64,000 bases of DNA. Source: Delphinapterus leucas. Taxonomy: Eukaryota; Chordata; Mammalia; Artiodactyla; Monodontidae. The stretch lies in NCBI RefSeq assembly GCF_002288925.2, contig NW_022098076.1, positions 89,512,182 through 89,576,181 of the forward strand. The letters run 5' to 3'. Under the pieces are notes generated by a model that worked only from the letters and a program-made list of their open reading frames with translations, ran no database searches and was not told the DNA's origin. The translations under genes and the position numbers were made by a program. Below are positions 44,033 through 56,110 of the stretch, in pieces (the stretch's first letter is position 1; the number at the start of each line of letters is the position of its first letter).

Positions 44033-44435
44033 TGTTAGTTTCCTTTGGCTGCCCTAACAAAGTACTATAAACTGGGTGGTTTACAGCATCAGGTAAATGT
44101 CTTCTCTCACAGATCTGGAGGCTCTGCGGGACGATCCATTCCAAGCTCTCTTTCAGCTTCCGGTGGCTGCCAGCATTCCTCGACGTTCCTTGGCTTGTGG
44201 CTGTATCATCCTAATCTCTGCATCCAGTGGTCACATGGTGTTTTCCCTGTGAGTCTGTCTACAAATTTCCTTCTTAGGAGGACCTCAGTCACTGGATTAG
44301 GACCCATTTAATCCAGTATAACCTTACCTTAACTTGATTATATCTGCCAAGATGCTATTTGCAAATAAGGTCACACTCACAGGTTCTGGTTAGATACGGA
44401 TTTTGGAGGGACAGTATACAACCCAGTACGTAGCA
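44033..44435 (-). mobile_element. MLT1 (MaLR) solo LTR
   Basis: Antisense: 'tgttagtttcctttggctgc', 'aaagtactataaactgggtg', 'gctgccagcattcctcgacg', 'cagtcactggattaggaccc' and 'aataaggtcacactcacagg', ending near 'cagtacgtagca'. Almost complete, with no retroviral genes. Confidence 0.88.
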
Positions 44436-44889
44436 TGTTGAAGGAGAATTAGAGAGGACTAGTCACGGTGGCCTCTCAAGCCTTCAGCCGACCACTGGGA
44501 GTAGCCGTCTGGTTTAGGTGATGCCATTTCTATATCCAGATGGTTAAGACAATTGATATAGTCTCATCCTCCCTGCCACAGTGGTTGGTTCAGGAATCAG
44601 CAAGGCACATTCCTCTGTCAATAATTAGTTTTAGGGGTTGATGAATGACCCATGTTGGACCCTTGAAAGGGAAGCCAGGACTTATATTAGATGGTCGAGG
44701 ACAGAGAAGTCTTTTTCCCCCCCGCCTATTTTTTTTTGTTTTGGTATTTCAATAATGGTTTTGATTTTTAAAACTACACCTTTACTATAGAAAGTAAAGC
44801 ACCAGAATTATAAAAAATTACTCCTAGTTTTGCCGACCTTATAATCGACATTATGAAATATTCTTCATTTTTCATAACATCTATACACT
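44436..44889. other. Unassigned DNA
   Basis: No repeat or gene is recognised. Confidence 0.35.
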
Positions 44890-45612
44890 GTTTTACTGTC
44901 CAGGTTTATTGAGGTATATTTGACATATAACATTGTGTAAGTTTAAGATTTACAATGTGATGATTTGATATGTGTGTATATTGTGAAATCGTTACCATGA
45001 GAGGGTTCGTTAACACCTCCATCACTTAATTACCATTTTTCGTGTGTGTGGTAAGAACATTTAAGATCTCTCTAAGCAACTTTCAAGTATATAATACAGT
45101 ATTGTTAACTATAGTCACCATGTTATACATTACATCCTCAGAACGTGTTCATCTTATAACTGGACTTATGCACCTTGTGACTGGCATCTCTCCTTTTCCC
45201 CCACGCTTCTGTCCCCGGTAACCACTCTTCTACTCTCTGTTTCTATGGTTCAGCTTTTTTAGATTCCACATGTAAGTGATAACATACAGCATTTGTCTTT
45301 CTCTGACTTATTTCACTTAGCATAATGCCCTCAAGGCCCGTCCATATTGTCACAAGTGGCAGGACTTCTTTCTTTCCCATGGTGCAATAATATTCCATTG
45401 TATATATACACATCATCTTCTTTATTCATTCATCTGTCCATGAGCACTTAGGTTATTTTCAGATCTTGGCTTTTATGAATAACGCTGCAATGGATGAGGG
45501 ATGCAGATACCTCTTGGAGACCCTGATTTCATTTCCTTTGGATATACACCCAACAGTGGAATTGCTGGGTCATCTGGCCATTGTATTTTTAATTTTTTGA
45601 GGAACCTTCGTA
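44890..45612 (-). mobile_element. L1 (L1MA-like) 3' end with ORF2 C-terminus
   Basis: Antisense of the 3' UTR ('attgaggtatatttgacata', 'cagtattgttaactatagtc') leads into the ORF2 end ('cttatttcacttagcataat', 'ccaacagtggaattgctggg'). The minus-strand frame retains DPAIPLLGVYPKEMKS, a recognisable ORF2 C-terminal stretch. It is truncated near 45612. Confidence 0.85.
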
Positions 45613-45614
45613 TT

Positions 45615-45905
45615 TGACTTGCTTTGGCCAGTGGGATGTTAGTGGACTGCATGCAGCAGGAGTGGAATGTGCACCTGTGCTTCTGCTCGCACCTCTGTGC
45701 TTCTGCCATCCCCCAAGGAGACGTATGACTGAGCTGGCGTTCTGCTCCTAGGAGGAGGATGAAACACACATGGACAGAGCCACCCCAAAATCTATTCAGC
45801 TGAGCCCGGACCGGCTGACTCCCAGCTGACCTACAGACTCAGGAGCTAAATAAATGCCTACTGTCGTGTGCTGTGGTTGTCAGGGAGAGCCTGGCTCACA
45901 TCACA
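45615..45905 (+). mobile_element. MaLR-like LTR fragment
   Basis: 'tgctttggccagtgggatgt', 'ctgagcccggaccggctgac', 'acagactcaggagctaaata' and 'aatgcctactgtcgtgtgct' follow the sense order of an LTR with an AATAAA near its end. It is joined directly to the truncated end of the L1. Confidence 0.45.
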
Positions 45906-46974
45906 TGTGTCCGAATTCTGTTCTCCTGCCTGTTACCGGTTTTTATTTTAGTCATTAAGAATATCCAGTGAGTTCCTTTTGTTTGGGTTTCATGCCCACA
46001 AAGTAACTTTCTGTTTACGTTTTGCTTTCTCATCTAGACGTTTAGATAGGATGACCGTAAATGCACTCAACTTTATGAGATTCACATCATGTTCTCCTTG
46101 TAAATTTGTAGGTTGGCATTCTTGAGCATCCTCCAGGTTTTGCTGAATTTAGCTGGGATTAGAATGAGTTGCTCTGGGCACACTGACCAACCAAGATTTT
46201 GGACATGGAGTGGACCCCGAACCATGGGAACCCACTCATCTGCTGCTGTTCAGTAAGACTTTGGGGTACCTACTTGGACCACATTTCTGAGCCTTCATAT
46301 CCTCCAACTGCAGAGCACAATGGTAAGACTGGGTGGAGGTCTTGTTTTTGGAGGTCGTGTTCTTAAATTCCACTTCGTCTTTTTTTTCAGGTTAATGTGT
46401 CTCCATGTTTTTGTGACAAATTAATAGTTACTTTCTGCTGTCGTTAGCTACCAATACTAAGGATAAAAATCAAGCTACAGGACACTGATAGATTTTTTTT
46501 TTTAAGTAATCCATGTAACTACAAATCTCAAGATTGAAATTCCTAGATTCGTATGTGTGGCAGCCTGGTGCCGTCTGTAGAGTTGCAATGGCCTTGGCAT
46601 CCTGGCACACATGCTCAGGGAACGCCTGCCCGATGCAGCAGGATGACACACTTGTTTTGTCTGGAACACGTATCTGAAGTATAAATGTTCTGCTCAAAAA
46701 CATGTTTTAATAGGTTTTATTTTGTTGGCTACTAATTCAAACACTTGTACTGCTTCAATAGTCAGTGATTAATTCCAGGTTCCTATTCACGTGGGACTTA
46801 CTCAAAGCTCCTCTCAAAGCTATGCTGCATTAACCAGTGTGACTCACCTTTTCACTATTCCAGAGCTAATAACAGGGATTATCCAGCTGGTGCTTCAGGA
46901 AATGAGTGAGAGTGGGATAAGCTGGGAAGCTACTTCTGCTTGACTTCTTTGCAGTTTGAAAGGAAAGTTTTCTC
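45906..46974. other. Unassigned DNA
   Basis: About 1 kb without a recognised repeat or gene. Frames are below 80 codons. Confidence 0.35.
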
Positions 46975-48235
46975 ATAAGCGTTTTTTCTTCCAGTGCAGG
47001 ATGATTGTATTTGCACTTCTTTTTTTTAAAAAAATGATTATGCTTCTTATAGGAAAAACCCACAAATAATAAGTGCATATAGCCTGATGGATTTTAGCAC
47101 TGAGAACCCATTGGTATATCCAGTACCCAGGGCAGGAATCAGAACATTATCAGCACCGTAGAAGCTTCCTCTGTCCCTAATTTCTTTTTTATCAGCTTTG
47201 TTGAGTTGTAATCAACAAATACAAATTGTACATATTTGTGGTGTACAATGTGATGTTTTGATATATGTATACATTGTGAAATAATGACCACAATCAAGCT
47301 AATTAACCTGTCTGTCACCTCATATAGTTATCTCTCTTTTTTTGTGTGTGAGAACATTTAAGATCTATTCTCTTAGCAGATTTCAAATATACAATGCAGT
47401 ATTATTAACATTAGTCACCATGCTGTACCTTAGATCTCCAGAACTTATTTATCCTGCATAACTGAAACCTAATACCCTTTGACCAATATCTCCCCATTTT
47501 CCCCTCCCACCCCTCCCCCAGCCCCTGGCAACCACCATTCTAGCCTCTGCTTCTATGAGTCAGACTTTTTAAGATTCCACATATAATTGAGTTCATGCAG
47601 TATTTGTCTTTCTGTGCCTGGCTTATTTCACTTAGCATAACGTCCTCTGGGTTTGTTTGTGTTATTAAATAACAGGACTTCTTTCTTTTTAAGGTTGAAT
47701 AATATTCCACTGTGTGTGTATATATATCCATTTATCCATCAGTGGACACTTAGGTTGTTTCCATGTCTTTGCTATTGTGAATAATAATGCAATGAACATG
47801 GGAATGCAGGTATCTCTTCGAGATACAGATTTTATTCCCTTAGGATGTGTACCCAGAAGTGGGGTTGCTGAATCACATGCCCTCAGATTTCTGACTCCAT
47901 AAATGAGTTTTGGCTGTCTTTGAAGTTTATATAAATGAAATCATAAGCTATATATGCTTTTGTCTGTTTTCTGTTTTTTTTCACTCACTGTTAGGTTTGG
48001 GAGTTTCATTCATATTGTTATAATTAGCAATTGTTCATTCATTTTCATTGCTATATAATATTCCACAACAAGCCACTGTTTATTCTACCATTAATTCTGT
48101 CCCCAGTGACTAATGACATGGACTCTTGTTTCAAGTATTTATCAGCCATTTATCCAATAAGTTTTGTCCATTTTTCTATTGAGTTTTCTTTCTTTGGATT
48201 TTTAAGAATTTATTTTGTTTAAAATTTTTTTAACA
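46975..48235 (-). mobile_element. Old L1 3' region, split by a younger L1
   Basis: Left part to about 47190: 'catatagcctgatggatttt', 'agtacccagggcaggaatca'. Right part from about 47881: 'agttttggctgtctttgaag', 'tttatataaatgaaatcata', 'gggagtttcattcatattgt'. The two are collinear with one older antisense L1. 'ccctaatttct' (47175-47185) and 'ccctcagatttct' (47880-47892) may be the eroded target duplication of the inserted L1. Confidence 0.6.
47191..47880 (-). mobile_element. L1 (L1MA-like) nested in older L1
   Basis: Antisense: 'gtacatatttgtggtgtaca', 'attagtcaccatgctgtacc', 'ggcttatttcacttagcata' and 'ctttgctattgtgaataata'. The minus-strand frame contains [11 protein letters not shown] and VMLSEISQAQKDKYCM, both ORF2 C-terminal motifs. 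It is 5'-truncated near the 'gtggggttgctgaatca' phrase. Confidence 0.85.
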
Positions 48236-49390
48236 TTTTAATAAAAAGCTTTTCAATCTATAGAAAAGTTGCAAGATATATCTAATAGATACCCATATAT
48301 CTGCTCATCTTGATTCGATTGTTAACAATTTGCCATATTTATTCCATCTATCTATCTATCTATCATCTCTTTTTGTGAATCATTTGAGAGTAAGTTATAG
48401 ACATTATAACTCTTCCTCTCTAAATACTTAAGTAGGGATGTCTTAGGCACAAGAGCATTTTCTTTCAAAACCACAATATTATCAAATTCAAGGAATTTAA
48501 CATTTTTATATTGCTGTTATATAATATATAATCCACATTAAAATTTCACCAGTTGTCCAAGTAATGTCTCTGTAGTAACATTTTCCCCTAATATAATATC
48601 ACACATTGCGTTTAGTTCTCATGTGTCTTTAGTCTCCTTTAATCTGAATAGGTTCTTAGTTTTTCATGGTACTGACGTTTTTGAAGACTACAGACTAATG
48701 ATTTTGTAGAATATGTTCTAAATATAGATATTTCTGGTTGCTTCTTTAGGATTAAGTTCAAGGTATTTATTTTTCTCAGAATATTTCAGAATTAATGCTC
48801 TGTCCTTCTCAATGCCTCACTTCTGGAGGCTTATGACATCACTTTGATCACCCAAATAAGATAATGTCTACCTGATTTCTCCACTAGAAAGGTACCTTTT
48901 CCTCCTATGTAATTAATTTGTAATTGGTGGGGAAGTACCATGTGGATATCATGTCCCCAATAAACATTCACCCAAATTCTTGTCCGAAATAATTACTAGT
49001 ATGGTGGTTGCAAAATAGTAATTTTTTAACCCAGCTATGCCTCCTACATCTATTAGTTGGCATTCTACTGTTAAAAATTAACTTGAGGAAGATGCCATTT
49101 TTACAATATTCTGCATTACTGTTCAGAAATATGGACTCTCTATTCTTCCCCCCTTTCCAGAAGATTATTTTATAGCTCTCAGTGCAACTTTCATTTGTCT
49201 TCAAGATTATTTGGAGGTATTTTATGGGATATTTTTTGTCATTACAGTAAATGGGCTCCTTTTATACCATGTCTTTTAATTCAGGGTTATGGGTTTATAG
49301 GAAAACTCTTTTGGACATTGATTTTGTTCACATGCTTTGGTGAACTCTCTTCTGCCGTGGACTCTTGCAGTGTGCTTTGACACTTTAGGC
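48236..49390 (-). mobile_element. Ancient L1M-type LINE
   Basis: 'tcatttgagagtaagttata', 'gttctcatgtgtctttagtc', 'ttgatcacccaaataagata', 'gtatggtggttgcaaaatag' and 'tctattagttggcattctac' follow in order a common old LINE 3' sequence that I believe belongs to L1M. From about 49190 it runs into antisense ORF2-like sequence ('atttggaggtattttatggg'). Contains an ATCT tract at about 48345-48364. Confidence 0.55.
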
Positions 49391-49719
49391 ATATAATAAT
49401 CAGAGCAATAATTATAACAACTGCAATCATAACATAGCAACAATCATAGCAATACCATGACCATGACATAATGCAACACTATGTTCTGGGTGTCTTTAAT
49501 ACCGACAACAACACGTGGAGCTAGCGGGCTTGCAAAGAATATTTGTGGGGTAACTGAACAAATTGGTAGCCACAGTCACAATTCTCACTTTCTCCTGATT
49601 TCACTGAGTGCCTCAAGTGAATCACTAACTGTGATCATGACTGTTGTTTTAAGATAACTATTCTCAGTCTGTGAGGCAAGAATCCGTTCAGTTGTAGTTT
49701 TCGAAGAGTTATATCTGAA
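49391..49719. other. Unassigned DNA
   Basis: Begins with an A/T/C-rich low-complexity stretch ('aataattataacaactgcaa'), then DNA with no recognised family. It separates two ancient L1 segments and may be an insertion. Confidence 0.35.
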
Positions 49720-51290
49720 AGGGAAGTGATTGAAATGGTTACATATATTTTTCAAGTATCAATATAATGCATCATTTACATTTTATGACATCTTTCCATT
49801 CCTGGGATAAATTCTATATAACCTGTGTATGTGTGTGTGCGTCTTCAGATTCAGAACATAGGTGTGTGTGGTAAGATTTTGATTAGAATCTTCACATTCT
49901 TGTTAAATATGAGACTGCTTTACAATTGCCATACCTGCTAGTCAAATGTTGAAATCAGGTTTATGTTAGCATTTCAAGACAAGTTTTCTGTTAAATTATC
50001 ATTGTAATTTGCTTTAAAATATGACTGAAACCAGAGCCTTTAAGAAGCCATTGTTTGAAAACTTCTACAATACTTTTCGGTCATTAGTCCTGTTATTTAA
50101 ATTTTTCTGTTATTTAAAAATTTGCACAAAATATTTCTCTTCATTGACATTTTCAATTTTATTGCCCACAATTTTTCTAAGTAGACTCATCTTTTAAAAA
50201 GGGTGTTGTATCTTTTTCTTTAATAACAACTTACAAACTTCGAATTTATTTTTTGGTATCTTGAATTTTTAAAAATTAGATTTGACAGAGGTTTGACTAT
50301 TTTGCTATTTTTTTAAAAGGAAGCTTCTCTTGCTTATATTTACGGATTCCATCTTTTATCCAGCTAATTAATTTCTGCCATATTTCTTTTATTCTTCTTC
50401 TCTAAGTTTCCTTAGGACTAATTTTTGTTTAAAAACAAAAACTAAAACCTGAGGTGAATTTTTAGTATATATATTTTCCGTCATTTCCTTTTTAAAAGTG
50501 TGCCTTTCTCTCTGAAAAATCTTAGTGGCAATAACACACATGGTGTTTTGAAATGACGTATTCTCATTTTCATTCTCATCTAAGTAGCCCATCATTGTAT
50601 ATTTTTATTTCTTTCTTAATCTTACAAGTTTTTAGACAAGTGACTTTCATTTTTATTTATTTTTAAATTTCTGAGTGATTTGGTGCTTTCTTTTGAGCTC
50701 ACATTATTGATTTGTGGGTTTATTGTGTCATGGTAAAAAAAAAATAGGCTGTTTTGTGCACTCCTTTGGGGAATATATGAGATCTGTAGAGGGGAGCATA
50801 TGACCAATTTTCTAAATTTTCATGGATAGTTAAAGTAAAAAAGAAAGCTTATTTGTAGAAAAAAATAAAGATGTGTCTATAAATTTCTTATTAGTTACAT
50901 TGATCAAATCTCCTGTGTCAATATTTGTGTTTGATCTCTTCTGAGCTGACAATATTGCTTTAAAATATTACGATTGCTTTTCTGTTCAATGTCCTTTGTA
51001 ATTATAATAATTTTTGCTTTATTGGGCTTAAGCCAGCATGTAAAGCTCTACCATCATTATCTTCTCACAGTGGACTGGGTTTTGTGTCCATTAAAAATGG
51101 CCCTATTTGCCCCATTAAATGGTATTTGGTTAGAATTCACTTTCTCTGCAATTCTATTTCTACTCTTAACGTGCTAATATTTGCATGTTGTGTATTTGTT
51201 CATTCCTTTATGTTTTTCATCTCCTTGTTTTTCCCCCTTTGGGTGTATTTTTGTAAACAGCATACCAGGGAGAATTTTGGTATTTTAATA
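49720..51290 (-). mobile_element. Ancient L1/HAL1 ORF2 fragment
   Basis: Diverged antisense ORF2 order: 'ttccattcctgggataaatt' (49794), 'gatttgacagaggtttgact' (50280), 'gctcacattattgatttgtg' (50697), 'gctaatatttgcatgttgtg' (51173) and 'tttttgtaaacagcatacca' (51248). The same landmarks run through the L1M at 35-38 kb. T-rich, with many stops. Confidence 0.5.
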
Positions 51291-53722
51291 AGTGGATTTA
51301 ATCCATTTCTTGTGCTGTCATGTTTCATGCTCTCGACTTTAATGCTTTTCGCTATTCCATTTCTCACCTGCCCTTTGTCTCAGAGAAATACATTTAGCTT
51401 GCTTTTATTCTCTGAAATGGTTTTGAAATTTGATATTGTAAATGTAATCCTAACAGAGCAGTGCTTTCCAAAGTGCTTAGCGGAACATGGACTCTGTGAG
51501 ATGCTCTGTGGAAAAAAGACATCTGAGGTCAAACATCATGAAGAAGGAGGCATTCTGTGTACCACCTTAGAGAGTCTTAATGCACAACAGCATAGACAAG
51601 GCTCTGATAAGTCCTGCAGTGGTGGCTGAAGGGGCAGCCTGTGTTTGCTTGTTTTCCCAAGTTATTTTTAGGAGGGCTTATACCACTATCATAGCCTGAA
51701 GGTCTGAAGAAGATACTTCCCAAAATGTTAGTCAAATATGAATTTCTGAGCCTATGTTGGTTTAGCAAGGAAAATTCCAGTATAGATAAGTTTCTCTCTC
51801 CGTACACCCATCTGTCTTTAAGATTCAGCCATGTGATTTGGTGCCCCTAGAAGAAGAGGGTAAGCCCCTACAGCAGAGGTGCTCACCGGATAGGGAAGGG
51901 GATGATTTGAGCTAGGGGAGGTCCCCAGGGGCATGAAGGGTGGGGAGAAGGCCCTTCAGAGTGGGAGGCAGGAGGAGGGGGAAGAGAGTTGAGCCAGGAG
52001 GTGGCAAGTCAGAGTCCTGCCTCCCCCTCGTGTTGAGCTCTCCTGCGGATCGGAAAAGGATGGAGACCCTCAAAAAGCAAGAGTCAAAGTCGAAGCAAGG
52101 GGCTTTTGTCCCATTTCCTCTTTGGGGCTCAGAGAGACCAGCTGACCCACTTCACCACACTAGCAGGGGGAAATCTGCCATGTCTAGGTTGAGACCCTGT
52201 GCCCTGTGCTTCAGAGGGATGCAGAAGAGGGAAGCTGGGAGTCTGGAAGTTCCCATAGAGAGGGGTGGGCCAACCCCATGGCTGAGGCTGGCCGTGGCTG
52301 ACCCTGAGGACCAGTGAGCACCACTGTGGGACCCTGGGGTGCCTGGCCATGCCCAGAGAGCCTCAGGCTTACGCAGCAGGGTCAGACGGGCACAAGTGGA
52401 ATCAGGGCATCACTCAGGGGCCTTAGAGGGCCCCAAGCCTGGGTCAGAATTCCTTCCAGGAACAGAGGGCACACTCGAATTAGGATGCCTGGAGTAGAAT
52501 GGATAAAGGAATGGTTTCAAAGGTGTGTCTGAAAGCAGGGGACCAAAGGGGACAGTGCAGCATTCTGGGTCAGGAGCAGATACTGAACCCGGGTATAGGG
52601 AGGGCTGCTTCCCAGGAGCTGAGACCTTTAGTCGAGGGACCAGGCAGCCCCTGGGGACACCACAGGGAAAGAACCAGGGAAACCGATCTCCCGCCCTCAC
52701 TCTCCTCCCGCCTCCCGTCTCCTGCCAGCCCAGCCAGTAGCTGCAGGGCAAGGAGACCTACAGACGGGGTCCATACAGGTCAGCCGTGCAGGACCCAGAG
52801 CGGGGTGGGGAGGACGGAGTACACCTGCAGGGCGACACCCAGAGCAGTGCAGGGACCAGCCGTGGAGTCGACCCTCCCTCCCCCATGCTGTGAGGCCAGG
52901 TCCACTCACCTCTCTACCCAGAGGTCAACTTGCTGGCAGAAGGGGAGCGAGAGTCACTGAAAAAGAGCCCAGGACACCCTTCACTAGGAGATTTGTGTTG
53001 TGATCCCCCCTCCTGTCCTGCCACCTCCCCAGTCCCGGAGGACGGATTCAGATCAGCCAGGAACAGCGATGAGAGATAAAAGGTGAGCAAAGTCATAACT
53101 GTTAACCCTGATCCCCAAGGACACGAATGTTTCGTATGAGTCCGTTTTAAAGACAGACCTGTTTTAGTGGTCGCAAGTCGTTCTGAACGACGAAGAGGCT
53201 TTGCTGTAGTTAACGCCTCCAAATAATTCCCGTTTCCCTTGCGCAAATCAGCACCCATTACTTACAACCCACATATCGTCAAACAGTGATGTCTGTGCTT
53301 TTACTTCCCTTTAATTGAAATATTGAGCGATTAGGAGCATTCCATGAGCAACCTCCACGAGGCCCCAGAGACTCAGAGCCTGCATAGACCCTCAGAGCTC
53401 TGCAGTGGTGGAAGGGGTTGCCCGCCTTTCCCTCTGTTCAGTGTGTCAGTGGCAGGGGTCAGCCCTGCTGAACTCACCACGATCACCTGCGCTTGAATGA
53501 GTCGAGAAAACATACGTGTATTCCAGACAGTCTCCCTGTGAGCCTCTGTTAGCCAGACTCGCCAGGGACTGCAGGGTTGGACCAATACAGTCAGGACGGC
53601 TGATGTTGAGGTCACCGGCTTGTTTCATAGAAGGTTCAGAGCGTGGATGGTCCTGGCTGGATCATCCGTGGATGGCAGGAAGAGCGGATACGGGAGGCCC
53701 TGGGAGTCATCTCGAGAACCAC
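51291..53722. other. GC-richer unassigned DNA with a possible hAT MITE
   Basis: 51455-51740 begins 'cagagcagtgctttccaaag' and has 'gatacttcccaaaatgttag' at its far end, resembling an old hAT MITE with eroded ends (low confidence). The remainder is G-rich, with frames of 113-181 codons on both strands that show no domain. No ERV gene or exon is recognised. Confidence 0.35.
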
Positions 53723-53737
53723 CTGGTAACACATTTT

Positions 53738-53952
53738 TTTGTTTGTTTGTTTTGTTTTTTGCGGTACACGGGCCTTCTCACTGCTGTGGCCTCTCCCGTC
53801 GCGGAGCACAGGCTCCCGACGCGCAGGCTCAGCGGCCATGGCTCACGGGCCCAGCTGCTCCGCGGCATGTGAGATCTTCCCGGACCGGGGCACGAACCCA
53901 CGTCCCCTGCATCAGCAGGCGGAGTCTCAACCGCTGCGCCACCAGGGAAGCC
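53738..53952 (-). mobile_element. CHR SINE, short form, with 15-bp TSD
   Basis: The plus strand reads a T/G-rich tail, 'tgcggtacacgggccttctc', 'catggctcacgggcccagct', and ends 'gcgccaccagggaagcc'. 'ctggtaacacatttt' (53723-53737) and 'ctggtgacacatttt' (53953-53967) form a 15-bp target duplication with one mismatch. Several frames over it are artefacts. Confidence 0.96.
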
Positions 53953-53967
53953 CTGGTGACACATTTT

Positions 53968-55089
53968 GACAAGTCCTCCAGGGGTCACCCCGTTCACTCT
54001 GTGGCTCTGTGCCCTCACACCTGAGGCTTCCTCACAGCTGGGTTTCAGCTGGAGCAGAGATACACAACACATCAAAGGCACCGGCGGAGGGCGGGGGGTA
54101 CACTTTGAAAATGCTGGTGCCTGGTTTCTATCTCCGTCCATCAGTTGGTAGCGTGTGGGCATCTGTGCTTTTGAAGGAGCCCGGGTGATTCTAATGTGCA
54201 GGTGGGCTAGGATTGAGGACCGCCAAGCAGGCTAAGCCCCTTTCTCCTCACCTGTCACTCTTGTCTCCCCTAGGAGGAAGGGGGTCTGTAGTTCATTGGT
54301 GATGGTTGGAGAGTGGTCTGGGCATCTCAGCCCAGCTACTTTTCACTCCCTTTTTTGAACCTGCCTGCAGAGAGGTGTGCTCTGGCCTGTGGTCCTGCCC
54401 TGCAGTAAGGACCATCCCCTGAGGGCGAAGTCTTGGGGTGTCTAGCTCTGCTCATGTCTGCTCATGGCCAGGTGGGTGTCTGCTAATTCAGTGACAAAGT
54501 ATTAGGGGCTCACCTGGTCAAGACCCCGAGCCATATCTCCAGTGATCAAAACACAGAGAGTGAAGAGAGGGGTGGTCCATATTGCAACTGCCCACCCCCC
54601 CAGGTTAAATCTGTCTGATTGGCGTATGCTCCTCCCACTATGGGGAATGTGTAAGGAATACTGTGAATGTGTTTCAAGAATGTGTCTATTTGTAATAAAG
54701 AACTAAGGGTAAGTAAAAGCAAATCAAATTCATCTTCATTATAATAAACACTTGTGTATTCCTTTGTTTTCATTCTGGTTTCTAAATTAACCCACTGGAG
54801 GTGACAAATAAATACATATTTGGGGGAAGTGAAAGATGATGACCACAGAAAGGCAGGTTAGGGTGGAGCCCTGGGTCTTAGACGCAATCGTTGGTGTGGA
54901 TCAGCCCACTATGTGGTCCACTGGGATCTGCTCCGAGAGTCTGGCCCGGCCACACCTCTGTGCAGACCTAGTCAGAAGGGCATAGATCTAGTTGTGTCAT
55001 AGTCCTTGAGGCAGCTCTTAAGGCAGCTCTCCCCAACCTAGACGGCACCAGGGGCTTAGGACACATGGCCTGACTTGTAACACCACCCT
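53968..55089. other. Unassigned DNA with a MER5-like piece
   Basis: About 54165-54230 ('gtgattctaatgtgcaggtg', 'gctaggattgaggaccgc') resembles the right end of a MER5-type hAT MITE. The rest is unassigned, with no credible frame. Confidence 0.4.
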
Positions 55090-55520
55090 TATCCTAAACC
55101 AGATACCATTCATCAGATGACATGCACTATCATACAGAAAAAATGTTTGTCAGGGAAAGTTATACCAAATTATATTCCCAGCAGAAATATATGAAAATCC
55201 TCCTGTCTTTGCTAACATGAAAGATGATCCTTTTTTATCCTTAAACTTAGAAGTGAAGAATAATATCACATGGTTATTTAAATCTTCACTTTGTTAACTA
55301 AGGCTGAAATTTACGTATTTTGATTCTTTTTAAATTAAATGCCTTCTTTATTTTCCTCTGATAGTATTTCTTTCTAACTGATTTTTAAGAACTCTTTATA
55401 GAGCAAAGCTCACGTAAGTTGAAATTATTTTTCCCAGATTGTCATTAATCTTAGTTTTGTTTTTGATGGTTTTTCATGGAAACTTTATAAGTTCCGACAT
55501 AATATATATTACTACTTTTC
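55090..55520 (-). mobile_element. Ancient L1M 3' region
   Basis: 'attatattcccagcagaaat', 'aactctttatagagcaaagc', 'tttcccagattgtcattaat' and 'gatggtttttcatggaaact' follow the antisense L1M 3' region. Confidence 0.55.
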
Positions 55521-55944
55521 TCCCTGTTTGATACTGAAATATTTGTCTATACCCTCACATAATCTCTACCAAAACACGTCTCAACTTCCAATACTAACGA
55601 ACAATTCCATCCTGAAACAAAATGGCCAGCATAGAAAAGTCATCAGTGTACACGGAGAGACGCAGGAGGTCAAGAAAGGGGAATGATGTGAAAAAAGAGA
55701 ACAAAGGTGTCTTTAATGCAGGAAATAAAAAACTTCAAAATGTACCGACAAAGTTTGCATTTCTCAAAAGGAGACCCTCTCTAAAATTAGAAGAGATGGA
55801 TTCCAGGTGAAAAACAAGTCTGCAGTATTTTGGATTCCAAAGGAGGTGGTGACTAGTGGTTTGGCCATTGCAGAAAAATGAGTTGGTAAAGTGGAAAGAC
55901 CAATTCGAGAGCAGGAGCTGAAGGATAAAGAGATGGGTGTAAAC
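55521..55944. other. Unassigned DNA
   Basis: No repeat or gene is recognised. A lysine/arginine-rich 62-codon frame (55622-55810) has no supporting signal. Confidence 0.35.
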
Positions 55945-56110
55945 CCTTCATTCACTCAGCAAGCACTGGAGTAGCTCCTGTGTGCCAGGCAGTATTTGCG
56001 GCTGGGATAAAGCAGTGAGCAAAGCAAATCCAGGCTGTCACAGAACTGTAGTTCTCCTGGAGGGACATACGGATGAAATAAACACGTGCCGTAGCAAGCG
56101 GGACCGTCAG
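55945..56110 (-). mobile_element. L2 fragment
   Basis: 'ccttcattcactcagcaagc', 'ctcctgtgtgccaggcagta', 'gggataaagcagtgagcaaa' and 'tgaaataaacacgtgccgta' are antisense L2. Confidence 0.65.

Noticed and set aside
44890..45769. Functional L1 ORF2 C-terminus
   Set aside because: Residues such as DPAIPLLGVYPKEMK are recognisable, but the frame is short and 5'-truncated, so the copy is dead.
51084..51629. 181-codon plus-strand frame with hydrophobic stretches
   Set aside because: Its first part lies in the antisense of ancient L1, whose T-rich strand gives Phe/Leu-rich translations that mimic membrane segments.
53925..53955. CTCF site in the SINE end 'gccaccagggaagcc'
   Set aside because: It resembles the CTCF core only partly (GGGAAGC instead of GGGGGC/GGTGGC) and occurs in every copy. 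I have no reason to think it binds.
53620..54024. Overlapping frames over the 53.7-kb SINE (67-151 codons, both strands)
   Set aside because: Translations of the GC-rich CHR SINE. The same peptide-like phrases recur at every short-form SINE.
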